From Vibrio barjaei (GTDB lineage Bacteria; Pseudomonadota; Gammaproteobacteria; Enterobacterales; Vibrionaceae), in the NCBI RefSeq assembly GCF_001639065.2, contig NZ_LQXO02000045.1:1-64000 (forward strand): 64,000 nucleotides of DNA, in the 5' to 3' direction. Below are positions 8,542 through 17,475 of this stretch, one piece after another. Within the stretch, counting starts at the first letter, position 1. Each line of letters begins with the position of its first letter. The translations under genes were made by a program, and so were the position numbers. The notes under the pieces were generated by a model, which did not search any database, was not told the origin of the DNA, and worked only from the letters and a program-made list of their open reading frames with translations.

Positions 8542-9318
8542 GTGGCAGACAATATAGATTTCGGTAAGACGGCCAGTGACTATGCTCAGCATCGTGAAGG
8601 CTTCCCTCGGACACTGCTTTCTCGATTGCAATCATACGCGATCGGGCTATCGGGCCAATCGATTCTAGATATCGGGACAGGGACCGGAACATTAGCTCGT
8701 CAATTTGCATTGCAAGGTTCACGAGTCAGTGCGCTGGATGTTGCTTCTGAATTAATTGAGCAAGCAAAGTTACTCGATCGATTAGTAGGAGTGGAAGTCG
8801 ATTACCACCTTGGTAATGCGGAAGCATTGCCGTTCGCAGACTGCTCAATGGATGTCATCTCAGCAGGCCAATGCTGGCACTGGTTTAACGCCGAGCTAGT
8901 TGCTCGTGAATGCCATCGAGTTTTGAAACCGGGCGGAGCCTTGGTCATTTGTCATTTTGATTGGCTACCTATAGTTGGCAACATGGTTGAGCTGACAGAG
9001 TCCTTAATCCTCAAGCATAACTCAAATTGGTCTATGGGAGGAGGCTCTGGGCTCTACCCACGCTGGCTGTCCGATTTATCAACAGAAGGGTTTCAACATT
9101 TAGAAACGTTCAGCTTTGATTTAGACGTTCCTTACTCCCACGAACGTTGGTGTGGTCGAATCCGAGCAAGTGCTGGTATATCAGCCAGCCTTTCCCCTTT
9201 ACAAGTGCATAATTTTGATAAGGAACATCAAGCGACACTGGCCTCTCGTTTTCCAGACGAACCTTTGCAGATCCCCCACCGTGTTTGGTCTCTAATAGCG
9301 CGTAAAACGTGGAGTTAA
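8542..9318 (+). CDS. Class I SAM-dependent methyltransferase
   Basis: A 258-residue soluble enzyme. Motif I is ILDIGTGTGTLARQFA at about residues 40-55, followed by VSALDVASELIEQA (motif II acidic Asp) and the post-motif GNAEALPFAD. The architecture is that of small-molecule methyltransferases of the UbiE/Tam type. The GTG start at 8542 follows AAGGGATAAC. It heads a run of eight same-strand genes, and the next gene begins 4 nt after its stop, so it is co-transcribed. The acceptor is unknown; a carboxylate, as in trans-aconitate methyltransferase, would fit the neighbouring alkylmalate-type and PrpF-type enzymes. That is inference. Confidence 0.88.
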   Translation: MADNIDFGKTASDYAQHREGFPRTLLSRLQSYAIGLSGQSILDIGTGTGTLARQFALQGSRVSALDVASELIEQAKLLDRLVGVEVDYHLGNAEALPFADCSMDVISAGQCWHWFNAELVARECHRVLKPGGALVICHFDWLPIVGNMVELTESLILKHNSNWSMGGGSGLYPRWLSDLSTEGFQHLETFSFDLDVPYSHERWCGRIRASAGISASLSPLQVHNFDKEHQATLASRFPDEPLQIPHRVWSLIARKTWS

Positions 9319-9322
9319 GATC

Positions 9323-11083
9323 GTGGCATTAAAGCACTTCCCAAGATTAATCGACACAACATTAAGAGAAGGCTTTCAAGCCCCAGATGTTCACTTTTCC
9401 ACGCAACAAGTGTGCGAGATTGCTCAACATTTGGTGAAAGCAGGTGCCGAAATGCTCGAAGTCGGGCACCCACTGATTTCTAAGGAAGCAATGGCTCATG
9501 TCAGCGCAGTCGTTGGAATGGATTTAGGAGTTCCCATTTTGTCACATGCACGTGCACATCCTGATGATATCAATGCCGTCGCACGTTCAGGGGCCTCCTG
9601 GGTGGGTATTTTTCTTGGGGTTAACCCAATTACCGAACGAACGCGGGTCTCAGGCAGCAGTTTTCCATCACTGCTCGAGAAGATTGCTGCGTCGGTTCAT
9701 CATGCGAGACAACAAGGGCTGCTAGTGCGCTACACCATTGAGGACGCGAGCCGGACACCGATCGAACGCTTACTCGCCTCATACCGGACAGCGGTTGAAG
9801 CTGGTGCACAACGACTCTGCTTTGCGGACAGCGTTGGCTTACTAGACCCGAAACAAACTCGGCTATTTATCAGGGCATTACGCCATGAATTCCCCGATAT
9901 TGAGCTGGAAGGGCATTTCCACGATGACCGCGGTTTAGCGATGGCTAACGCTCTTCAAGCCGTAGAGTCTGGTGTTGACTGGATTTCCGTGTCCACCAAC
10001 GGATTGGGTGAGCGTTGCGGCATTACCGATCACGGAATATTTGCCGTCAACTTGCATCACCGAGGAGAACGTACCCTCGATGCGAACCAAGGAAAGTACT
10101 TACACGAGCTGTCAAAGTACGTCGCGACATGCAGCGGACACGCGCTTCATCCTGCCACCCCTATTTTCGGGGAGCACGCATTCACACATACCGCTAGATT
10201 GCATGTAAAAGCAGTGAAGCGCGATCCCGACAGCTATCAGTGGACTGACCCAGTGCAATTTGGTCAAGCCTGCAAAATTTCTAAACAGCGTATAAGGAGT
10301 AACATAGTGACAGATACAGTAATCAACGATAAGACCGTCGGTTGGGATATTGTAGGAGGGTTATTTTGGGAAAAAGGACGCCAATCTGCTAAGCCCAGTG
10401 AATCGGAACTTGAACTCTTTACCGCCGGAATAAAGCCCGGGGATAAAGTGGCCGTCATTGGTGCATCGACCAAAGATCTGATCGAGCATCTGATGGCAAT
10501 GGATGTGAATGTCACGGTCTACGATTTTTCAAAAGGCATGTGCGACTCTCTAAAAGAGGCCCTCTCACCTAATGCCCCTCCCATCCGAGTATTAGATATT
10601 ACGGCCCCTTTAGACAGGGAATTAATCAGCTATTACGACTATGTGCTTAACGATCGTTTAGTGAATCGATTTACCACGCAGGAAGCTAAAAAAGCTCTGA
10701 AAAACATGGTAGCGCTGGCAATGCAAGGGGAAGTTCGCGCTTCAGTTAAGCTTGGGCTTTATGCCATGGATGAAAAGATGATTGAGTTGGGTAAAAGACG
10801 CCAAGTACTAGAACGTTTCTATTGCGAAGATACCCAAACCATCGATTTCTCAAAAGCCGGTGATATTTTGGAAGAGTCTCTTCTTCCTCACGGACAGATT
10901 GATCGAGATGTGCTGTTACGATGGTACCAAAGTCGTGGAATGGAAACGCGTTTCTCCGATAGTTCACTTAAGCATCTGATCGAAGGCGTGATACTCGACG
11001 ATGGTTCTCAGATCAACGTTGAACACCAGTGCAATTTTCCTGATGCACAAGACACTGTCATGTACAGCTTAAAATCGGTGTAA
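9323..11083 (+). CDS. Alkylmalate/homocitrate-synthase-like enzyme fused to a Rossmann methyltransferase-like domain
   Basis: A 586-residue two-domain protein. Residues about 8-320 are a DRE-TIM (HMGL-like) barrel. They show DTTLREGFQ at 11-19, RYTIEDASRT at 136-145, the metal motif GHFHDD with His198 and His200, and STNGLGERCG with Asn226. These match isopropylmalate, homocitrate and citramalate synthases, which condense an acyl-CoA with a 2-oxo acid. Residues about 365-586 form a second domain with KVAVIGASTKDLIEHL and VTVYDFSKG, a nucleotide or SAM-binding Rossmann pattern. It replaces the LeuA regulatory domain. The GTG start lies 4 nt after the preceding stop. The fusion is unusual. The likely job is making the carbon skeleton of the cluster's product. 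Confidence 0.85.
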   Translation: MALKHFPRLIDTTLREGFQAPDVHFSTQQVCEIAQHLVKAGAEMLEVGHPLISKEAMAHVSAVVGMDLGVPILSHARAHPDDINAVARSGASWVGIFLGVNPITERTRVSGSSFPSLLEKIAASVHHARQQGLLVRYTIEDASRTPIERLLASYRTAVEAGAQRLCFADSVGLLDPKQTRLFIRALRHEFPDIELEGHFHDDRGLAMANALQAVESGVDWISVSTNGLGERCGITDHGIFAVNLHHRGERTLDANQGKYLHELSKYVATCSGHALHPATPIFGEHAFTHTARLHVKAVKRDPDSYQWTDPVQFGQACKISKQRIRSNIVTDTVINDKTVGWDIVGGLFWEKGRQSAKPSESELELFTAGIKPGDKVAVIGASTKDLIEHLMAMDVNVTVYDFSKGMCDSLKEALSPNAPPIRVLDITAPLDRELISYYDYVLNDRLVNRFTTQEAKKALKNMVALAMQGEVRASVKLGLYAMDEKMIELGKRRQVLERFYCEDTQTIDFSKAGDILEESLLPHGQIDRDVLLRWYQSRGMETRFSDSSLKHLIEGVILDDGSQINVEHQCNFPDAQDTVMYSLKSV

Positions 11084-11086
11084 GCC

Positions 11087-12772
11087 ATGTGTGGAATTGC
11101 AGCCGTTAGTCTAAAAAAAGGGCGAGAAGATCTCGCCTTTGACCTCATCAACACAATCAATCGACATCAACACATGCGAGGCCCTGATGGTAATGGATAT
11201 ATGCTCAGCGACAATTCGGGCGTTGGGATGGTGCGACTTAGAGTCCGCGCAGATCAGACCGAAGCTGAACCCATCCGCTTATCACCTCAATTGACCGCAG
11301 CCTACAATGGTGAAATCTATTGGCATAATGGTCAAGTTCCATCGGGCGGTAAAGGTGAAGTAAGTGCGCTCACTGACGCTTGTCACAATGACCTCGATGG
11401 CATGTACGCCCTGGCCTGTCTATCTCATCCCGATGGACAATTAACCCTTCAACGTGATCCTTTCGGTATTAAACCTTTGTGGATGCGTGAAACCGACATC
11501 GGCATTTTGGCGGCGTCCCACCCAAGTCCTCTCTATTGCTCTGCCCCTGTGGACATTGCGACCAAAGGTGTCCAACAATTTTTAGCGTTTGGGAAAACCC
11601 TACATCAGCAAGGCTTGGTCAAAGGTGTCACGCAACTAGAGCGCGGGCATTCTGTAACGATACATTCAGGTGAAGTCGTCAACAAACATCCTATTCGACG
11701 CCAATCACCAAATGCGCCACCTATCTCTGCACAACAATTGCGTAGTGCTATATCGAGTTCACTACAACGAACCTTGGTCTCCGATCAACCTTTAGGTCTC
11801 GCTATCAGTGGAGGGCTCGATTCCACTATTTTGGCCTATGAGCTTGCACAAATGGGGGTGGAAGATCTTAAGACTGTCAGTATACGTGTCGAAGGTGGAG
11901 ATGATGGAATTCAAAATCTTAGCTCGATGCGCGGGTTTTCCAAGGTTGTATCTACGTGGCAGCATCACTGTGTCACTGTTACCCCTAGCGATTTCGCAAC
12001 AGGTCTTGAGGCTGCATCGCACATTCTAGGGGAACCGACCGCAATGTCTTCCGTTCCGCTTTACATGGGATTAGCAGATGCCGCTCAACAACAAGGCATC
12101 GTCGTTCTGCTACTTGGCGAAGGTGCCGATGAGCTATTCATGGGCTACCAGAGCTACCAATCTTTGGATCTTGATTCGGCAGACCCTCTAGTGACCCATA
12201 TGTGCTCTGCACAGAAGGAGCACTATTTAACTCGTCTACTTGGCACACCTCAAGTCGCAGCGCTAAAGGCTCAACTACACAATGCCTATCCTCACATTTC
12301 TGGGCGCTCCGAGCTCGAACGGGTGCGCGAAGCAGAGCTTGATTTGAGCTTGGGGCCACTTCTACATCGTGCAGACCAAATCTTGATGTCACGTTCTATC
12401 GAGGGCCGAACTCCATTTCTCCATGGCGGTGTGCCTCACCTGGCAATGTCATTTCCACCTCAAGCTAACCTCTGCTCAAGTCAAGGAAAGGTATTGCTAA
12501 GACAAGCCTACCCCGAATTGATGGCAAAGTCGGGGCCCTGGCAAGTCAAACGAGCGTTTCGTGCACCCGTACACGATTGGTTATGCGGAGTGCTACGACC
12601 ATGGGCAACGGACATCTTGATGGACTCGCGTAAGGCGCTTTCAGAGTTTGGGATCCGCAGAGACGGAATCACTGAAGTTTGTCTGGGACTGAAGGCTGGG
12701 GATTCAGGAGCCGCGTCAATAGCGGTTCCTTTGCTTAGCTTGGCCTTTTGGCTCAACAGTGTTCAACGTTGA
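11087..12772 (+). CDS. Glutamine-dependent asparagine-synthetase-like amidotransferase
   Basis: A 561-residue AsnB-family protein. Cys2 (MCGIAAV) with YNGEIY at 73-78 and DPFGIKP at 124-130 indicates an intact class II glutaminase that releases ammonia. The synthetase half has the ATP PP-loop SGGLDS at 241-246, LLGEGADELFMGY near 342-354 and SIEGRTPFL near 430. It should adenylate a carboxylate and convert it to an amide using glutamine. Because Cys2 is present it is not a beta-lactam synthetase, which lacks the glutaminase nucleophile. It starts 4 nt after the previous stop. As a cluster member it probably amidates the pathway intermediate rather than making asparagine for the cell. Confidence 0.9.
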   Translation: MCGIAAVSLKKGREDLAFDLINTINRHQHMRGPDGNGYMLSDNSGVGMVRLRVRADQTEAEPIRLSPQLTAAYNGEIYWHNGQVPSGGKGEVSALTDACHNDLDGMYALACLSHPDGQLTLQRDPFGIKPLWMRETDIGILAASHPSPLYCSAPVDIATKGVQQFLAFGKTLHQQGLVKGVTQLERGHSVTIHSGEVVNKHPIRRQSPNAPPISAQQLRSAISSSLQRTLVSDQPLGLAISGGLDSTILAYELAQMGVEDLKTVSIRVEGGDDGIQNLSSMRGFSKVVSTWQHHCVTVTPSDFATGLEAASHILGEPTAMSSVPLYMGLADAAQQQGIVVLLLGEGADELFMGYQSYQSLDLDSADPLVTHMCSAQKEHYLTRLLGTPQVAALKAQLHNAYPHISGRSELERVREAELDLSLGPLLHRADQILMSRSIEGRTPFLHGGVPHLAMSFPPQANLCSSQGKVLLRQAYPELMAKSGPWQVKRAFRAPVHDWLCGVLRPWATDILMDSRKALSEFGIRRDGITEVCLGLKAGDSGAASIAVPLLSLAFWLNSVQR

Positions 12773-12778
12773 AGGAGG
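12773..12778 (+). promoter_or_regulatory. Ribosome binding site fixing the hydrolase start
   Basis: AGGAGG directly follows the amidotransferase stop and lies 4 nt before the ATG at 12783. It decides against the upstream in-frame TTG at 12759. Confidence 0.8.
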
Positions 12779-12782
12779 AGTG

Positions 12783-13721
12783 ATGCACGATTTGTCACAA
12801 AGGGCGGATAGTCACTATCTCACCAAAGTTGAACAGCAAATGCGAAACCTTGGTATACAGCGTTATGAGATACCTTGGAGAGACACGACGCTAAGTTTAC
12901 TTCAAAGCGGATCGATGACGGGACCGCAAGTCCTATGTCTTCACGGTGTTACTTATTCATCAGCGAGTGTCTTTCATCTCTCAATATCGGGGGCCGCCGC
13001 AGACGAGTATTCATTACTCTTGAAGCTAAGTCAGTCGCTAGGGTGTTGGTGCCTGGATTTTTCTGGTTACGGTTTCTCCCCCACGTCGACTTCATCGTTC
13101 AAGGAAACCATAGACGATTACGTCGAACAAGTCGGAGAAGCCGTGCGCTATCTCCGTCAACTAACAGGACATAAGCCCGTGCTCATCGGCTGGTCATGGG
13201 GGGGCCAAGTGGCTAGTCGCTACGCAGGGCGTCACGGAGAGAATTTGTCAGGATTAGTCTACTGGGGCGCACTCTGGGGCGGCACGGGTCAAGTCGATTT
13301 CGTTAAGTCGTTACCTAAACCTACATCACCTCGTCGTATTAACACTCAACAACATGCAGGCGCGGATTTTAAAACCCCTCACACATTTGAATCTGAAGTG
13401 AAAAACCGATTTATCGACTTTGCTTTGCGTCTCGACCCAACGAGCCCAACGACGGGACTTACCGAGTCGCTGTACAACATGCCGTTGCACTCTCCAGAAG
13501 AGATTAATGTGCCAACACTCGTCATTCATGGTGAACACGACTTTGTCGCGCAGTCTAACGACATTAGCGATTATTTCGCCGCACTAGCCTGCCCTATAAA
13601 GCAATACCGGATCATTGCTCACGCCGATCACAATGTTCAATACAGTCACGCCCGGCAAACATTAGTCAATGAGTTGAAAAGCTTCAGCCAACAATGTTTT
13701 CAGCACAAATTGGACGTCTAA
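12783..13721 (+). CDS. Alpha/beta-hydrolase fold protein
   Basis: A 312-residue cytosolic protein. VLCLHGVTYSSASVFH gives the HG oxyanion region. GWSWGGQVASRYAG is the nucleophile elbow (GxSxG), HGEHDFVAQ carries the acid, and HADHNVQYSH supplies the catalytic His. The family includes esterases, lactonases, peptidases and ester-forming or hydrolysing tailoring enzymes. It follows the amidotransferase closely and precedes two ATP-grasp ligases, so it is part of the same transcript. It might remove a methyl ester or other protecting group, or release a product; which of these is unknown. Confidence 0.88.
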   Translation: MHDLSQRADSHYLTKVEQQMRNLGIQRYEIPWRDTTLSLLQSGSMTGPQVLCLHGVTYSSASVFHLSISGAAADEYSLLLKLSQSLGCWCLDFSGYGFSPTSTSSFKETIDDYVEQVGEAVRYLRQLTGHKPVLIGWSWGGQVASRYAGRHGENLSGLVYWGALWGGTGQVDFVKSLPKPTSPRRINTQQHAGADFKTPHTFESEVKNRFIDFALRLDPTSPTTGLTESLYNMPLHSPEEINVPTLVIHGEHDFVAQSNDISDYFAALACPIKQYRIIAHADHNVQYSHARQTLVNELKSFSQQCFQHKLDV

Positions 13722-13731
13722 GGAACTCATT

Positions 13732-14991
13732 ATGTCTATTTTAATTTTGAATCGGTCAGCCATGTCTTTCTCTGCTTATCATGAATGGTTAGCACACCTG
13801 CCCGACCACTCTCTCCATTACTACACCGCGCCCGGCAAGCGTGATTTGCCACCAGACCAACAAGTACTAGCAGACACACAGTATGCGTCAATTAGAGAGT
13901 TCAACAACTATGATACCTCTGATGAGCTTGAGCTAGCGGTCTTGAAGCAACATCATCAGGAACCTTTCACTGGCATCGTCGCTATGTCTGAGTGGGATCA
14001 GATCAGAGCAGGACGACTGCGAGATCGTCTTGGTTTAGGTGGCACAACAGAACAGCAGGCGCTGTATTACCGCGATAAGCTGTTAATGAAGCAAACGCTC
14101 AAGGAACACGGAGTGCCGGTAACGCCCTTTTGTTCGGTCAATAATGTCATCGACCTATTGCGTTTTGTAGAACAGGTGGGATACCCAATCGTGGTCAAGC
14201 CCCGCCTCTTAGCAGCGTCGATGGGGCTGAGCGTTTTGCGCAATGAGCAACAACTGCGTGAGTTTGCTCATTCAGGCTTTGGTAACAGTATAGAAACACA
14301 GAAGCACCTTCTCGCCGAACAATGGGTCGACTTTGACACCGAGTACCATATTGATGGCCTCATTGAAAATCATCAGATAAAGCTCAACTGGCCATCGCAA
14401 TACATCGGTGATGTCTCCGTCAGCGATGGTGGAAAAGGTCTCTTTGGTGGCCTTCTCCTATCACCAGATGATCCTATGCGTAAACCACTGCAAGCGCTCA
14501 TCCAAAAGACATTAAGCGCGCTCCCTCAGGTGTCGAACACTACTTTTCATGCCGAAGTCTTTCGTACCCGAGATGGCCGCCTTATCGTCAACGAGATTGC
14601 TGCCCGAACGGGTGGGTTTCGCATCAACGATCTCATCAAAGCAAGCTTTGGCGTGTGGTTGAACCGAGAGTGGACAAAAGCGATGACAGGCGGAATAGGA
14701 GAATTTCCCTCCGGACAGAACGCGCAACGCCACCCCGAACGAATGTCGGGCTACCTCATGCTAAGACCTAAGCGAGGCATCATTGCCTCTATTCCCGAGA
14801 CCTGTCCACTCGATGACGTTTATGACTATCGAATTGCCGCCTCAGTAGGCGATCACTTTGATACAACAGGCAACCCTGGGGAGCACGTTGCGTCGGTCGT
14901 TGTCACCGGTGAAGACTGCGAATCTGTGATGCAACGTCTTCAAGAGGTGCATCAATGGTTTTATTCAAACTTGGTTGTTAAGAACAAATAG
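13732..14991 (+). CDS. ATP-grasp carboxylate-amine ligase, copy A
   Basis: A 419-residue ATP-grasp protein. The N-terminal pre-domain begins MSILILNRSAMSFSAYHEWL. The ATP-binding lysine region is GYPIVVKPRLLAASMG at about 156-171. The magnesium and acid residues lie in TTFHAEVFRTRDGRLIVNEI, followed by AARTGGFRIND. Such enzymes activate a carboxylate as acyl phosphate and join it to an amine, giving dipeptide-like bonds without a carrier protein. It starts 11 nt after the hydrolase and is followed by a tandem paralogue with the same N-terminal pattern. Substrates unknown. Confidence 0.88.
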   Translation: MSILILNRSAMSFSAYHEWLAHLPDHSLHYYTAPGKRDLPPDQQVLADTQYASIREFNNYDTSDELELAVLKQHHQEPFTGIVAMSEWDQIRAGRLRDRLGLGGTTEQQALYYRDKLLMKQTLKEHGVPVTPFCSVNNVIDLLRFVEQVGYPIVVKPRLLAASMGLSVLRNEQQLREFAHSGFGNSIETQKHLLAEQWVDFDTEYHIDGLIENHQIKLNWPSQYIGDVSVSDGGKGLFGGLLLSPDDPMRKPLQALIQKTLSALPQVSNTTFHAEVFRTRDGRLIVNEIAARTGGFRINDLIKASFGVWLNREWTKAMTGGIGEFPSGQNAQRHPERMSGYLMLRPKRGIIASIPETCPLDDVYDYRIAASVGDHFDTTGNPGEHVASVVVTGEDCESVMQRLQEVHQWFYSNLVVKNK

Positions 14992-15004
14992 TAGGAGTCA
15001 AAAG

Positions 15005-16285
15005 ATGGCAATAGTGATTTTACATCGAGCAGCCCTCACCTCATCCCCTTACCATGAATGGTTAAAAGACAGCCAAGAGCCGATTTTTCTACTCGTCTCC
15101 CAAGAGAAGCTCAACGCATTTTCAGAAAGCTTGGAGATACTTCCGAGACACATTTATCATTCAGTACGAGCGATAGAGCATTACGACACGAGTGGGGAAG
15201 TAGAATTAGCCGTGTTAGATATCGCGAAACACCATACCATTCGAGCGATCGTCGCCCAAGCTGAGTTTGATATCGAACGAGCAGCCCGATTGCGTGCCTA
15301 CCTCGGTATTCCGGGTCAGGACGAAGATAGTGCGCGCCATTTCCGCAATAAGATAGATATGAAAAAGGCGTTACAACACGCAGGGCTTCCTATAGCACCC
15401 TTTGCTGAAGTACAGAATGTTCATACTCTAATCGACTTCACTCAGCAACATGGCTTCCCTATCATTGTTAAGCCGCAGAACGGTGCAGGGTCTTTTGGCG
15501 TGACAATGTTGAGCGACCAAACTGAAATGGCACAATTCATCGTACAAGGCTTTACGCCAAGTCTGGACATTGAGTCCAATCTGATGGTAGAGCAATTCGT
15601 CGATGGGCCCACCTATCATGTTGATGGAATCGTTGTGCAAGGAAAGTCATACACCATCGTTCCCTCTTGTTATCACACTGAATCGCTCGATTTTAAAAAC
15701 AATGAAGGCGAAGCAACGGCAAGCTATACCTTAACGAAAGACAACCCTCTAACGGCACGGCTGCAAGAGTTTGTCCAATTGGTACTTGATGCACTACCAA
15801 CCCCAGAAACAACCACTTTTCATGCCGAGGTCTTCCATACACCCGATGATCGTTTGGTCTTGTGTGAAATTGCTAGTCGCACAGGGGGCGCTCGCATTGG
15901 TGATGCACTAGAGATAGCGTTGAGCTGCAATCTCAATGAGCTTTGGGCGAGACAAGAGTGTGGTCTTGAAACCGATGTTTTATTAGAGCAACTTGAAATC
16001 AACTCACCTAAACGTCCTGTTACGGGCTGGGCATTAATCTCGCCCAAACCTGGTTTGGTCAAATATGTACCGAGCGAGTGCGATTTACCCGAAGTCGTGG
16101 ATTATAACCTCAATATTTCTGCTGGCTGCACCTTACAAGCACCTCAAGCAGCGACAGAGAGCATTGCCAGTTTTGTCTTCATTGCTGACGATGAGCAACA
16201 CGCTTGTCGAATCATCGATGAAGGCCGAGCATGGTTTAATCAACATTGCGAAATAGAAGGTCCTACAACACATGGGATTGGATAA
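15005..16285 (+). CDS. ATP-grasp carboxylate-amine ligase, copy B
   Basis: A 426-residue tandem paralogue of the preceding gene. It begins MAIVILHRAALTSSPYHEWL, shares the HYDTSGEVELAVL block, and has GFPIIVKPQNGAGSFGVTML for ATP binding and TTFHAEVFHTPDDRLVLCEI with ASRTGGARIGD for magnesium. Relative to copy A the glycine-rich loop is more canonical (NGAGSFG versus LLAASMG), suggesting the two have diverged in substrate or activity. The start ATG at 15005 follows TAGGAG; an in-frame start at 14975 inside copy A is unlikely. Its end overlaps the MFS gene by 14 nt. Confidence 0.88.
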   Translation: MAIVILHRAALTSSPYHEWLKDSQEPIFLLVSQEKLNAFSESLEILPRHIYHSVRAIEHYDTSGEVELAVLDIAKHHTIRAIVAQAEFDIERAARLRAYLGIPGQDEDSARHFRNKIDMKKALQHAGLPIAPFAEVQNVHTLIDFTQQHGFPIIVKPQNGAGSFGVTMLSDQTEMAQFIVQGFTPSLDIESNLMVEQFVDGPTYHVDGIVVQGKSYTIVPSCYHTESLDFKNNEGEATASYTLTKDNPLTARLQEFVQLVLDALPTPETTTFHAEVFHTPDDRLVLCEIASRTGGARIGDALEIALSCNLNELWARQECGLETDVLLEQLEINSPKRPVTGWALISPKPGLVKYVPSECDLPEVVDYNLNISAGCTLQAPQAATESIASFVFIADDEQHACRIIDEGRAWFNQHCEIEGPTTHGIG

Positions 16286-17474
16286 TTTTAATCGCACCTT
16301 TCAGTGGTTTCTCGCAATCCGAAGTCTAGGGCTATTGGCCGATCAAATCGCGCTGCTAGCAATCCCTGTCTCCATCTATATGATCACCGGTGATATTGCT
16401 TGGTCAGGCATGGCGGTCGTCGTCCAATGGTTGCCGCGCATAATATTCTTACCTTTACTTGGGGGGATGATTGACCGTTGGAAACTCCGTACCCAGTACG
16501 TCCTCATTGACGTCGTTCGTGCTGCTGGAGCATGCAGCCTTATCTGGATCAACCAACCTGTTTTACTAATGTTAATGGCAGGTTTGTTGTCACTACTGAG
16601 TGGTTACTCTTTCCTTGTACTTGAGTACTCAGTTGCTACCCAGTTGGATAAGGAGCAATTAGCTCGAAACCAAAGTTGGCTTCAGGTCATCGAAAACTCC
16701 ACCCGAGTAGCCGGCCCTGCATTGGGAGGGTTACTACTGGCATGGGGAAGCATTGAGGGCGTTATGCTGGTGTGCACCGCATTATTTACGCTAGCTTCTT
16801 CCATGACACTGATCCGCTTCCCCAAACAACAGAACACTGCCAAGCCCGACTCACCATCAGGCGTATTCCACAGTTTCCGCTGTATATGGGCATCAAAACC
16901 ACTGTTACGTTTAACGGTCTTGAGCATGGGGAGCAACTTCATCGAAGGAGCACTCTATGCCCTCCTACCAGGGCTTATTCTTACTCAATACGGGCAAGGA
17001 CCAGATGTCGTCGGCTATTTAAATGGGGTAAGTGCATTATGTGTCATTATTTTTATGGCACTTCTCACGCGCTGGGTAATGCAATGGAATCTGGTTTGGG
17101 TAGGTAATTTGTCGCTGGCAATTTCGTCTTTGTTCGTGTTTTGGATGGGGTTATCACCCAGTTTCGTTGGCTTTTGCTTACTCTACACTGGCTTCACTAT
17201 CCTGCGGTCGCTGTTTGTACTGTACCTGCGAACTGAACGTATCAAGCATATCCCATCTGAAAACTTAGGCCAGGTTCTTGGCGCCATGGTCGCGATCATT
17301 TTATGCACCATCCCTATTTCTGGCAGTGTAGTCGCTGTGCTTGCAGAGTGGTTAAGCATGAATCAAGTCTTATTACTGTCCGTCACAAGCTCAATGACGA
17401 TATACGCGTTTGCTTGGTTGCTGACACGCCAAAACCTCTCTTTGAGCGATATTCAAAACAAACCTAAGGATTGA
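16272..17474 (+). CDS. MFS exporter of the biosynthetic cluster
   Basis: A 400-residue, roughly 12-segment membrane protein of the major facilitator superfamily. GMIDRWKLRTQYVLIDVVRA is the MFS motif A-like loop between segments 2 and 3. The overall pattern resembles the EntS/macrolide-efflux branch of drug and siderophore exporters. It overlaps the ligase gene by 14 nt and the PrpF-like gene starts 1 nt after its stop, so it is embedded in the operon. The natural role is export of, and self-protection against, the cluster product. Confidence 0.88.
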   Translation: MGLDNFNRTFQWFLAIRSLGLLADQIALLAIPVSIYMITGDIAWSGMAVVVQWLPRIIFLPLLGGMIDRWKLRTQYVLIDVVRAAGACSLIWINQPVLLMLMAGLLSLLSGYSFLVLEYSVATQLDKEQLARNQSWLQVIENSTRVAGPALGGLLLAWGSIEGVMLVCTALFTLASSMTLIRFPKQQNTAKPDSPSGVFHSFRCIWASKPLLRLTVLSMGSNFIEGALYALLPGLILTQYGQGPDVVGYLNGVSALCVIIFMALLTRWVMQWNLVWVGNLSLAISSLFVFWMGLSPSFVGFCLLYTGFTILRSLFVLYLRTERIKHIPSENLGQVLGAMVAIILCTIPISGSVVAVLAEWLSMNQVLLLSVTSSMTIYAFAWLLTRQNLSLSDIQNKPKD

Positions 17475-17475
17475 T

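Noticed and set aside
11087..12772. Beta-lactam synthetase assignment
   Set aside because: Cys2 and the glutaminase motifs are intact, unlike beta-lactam synthetases.
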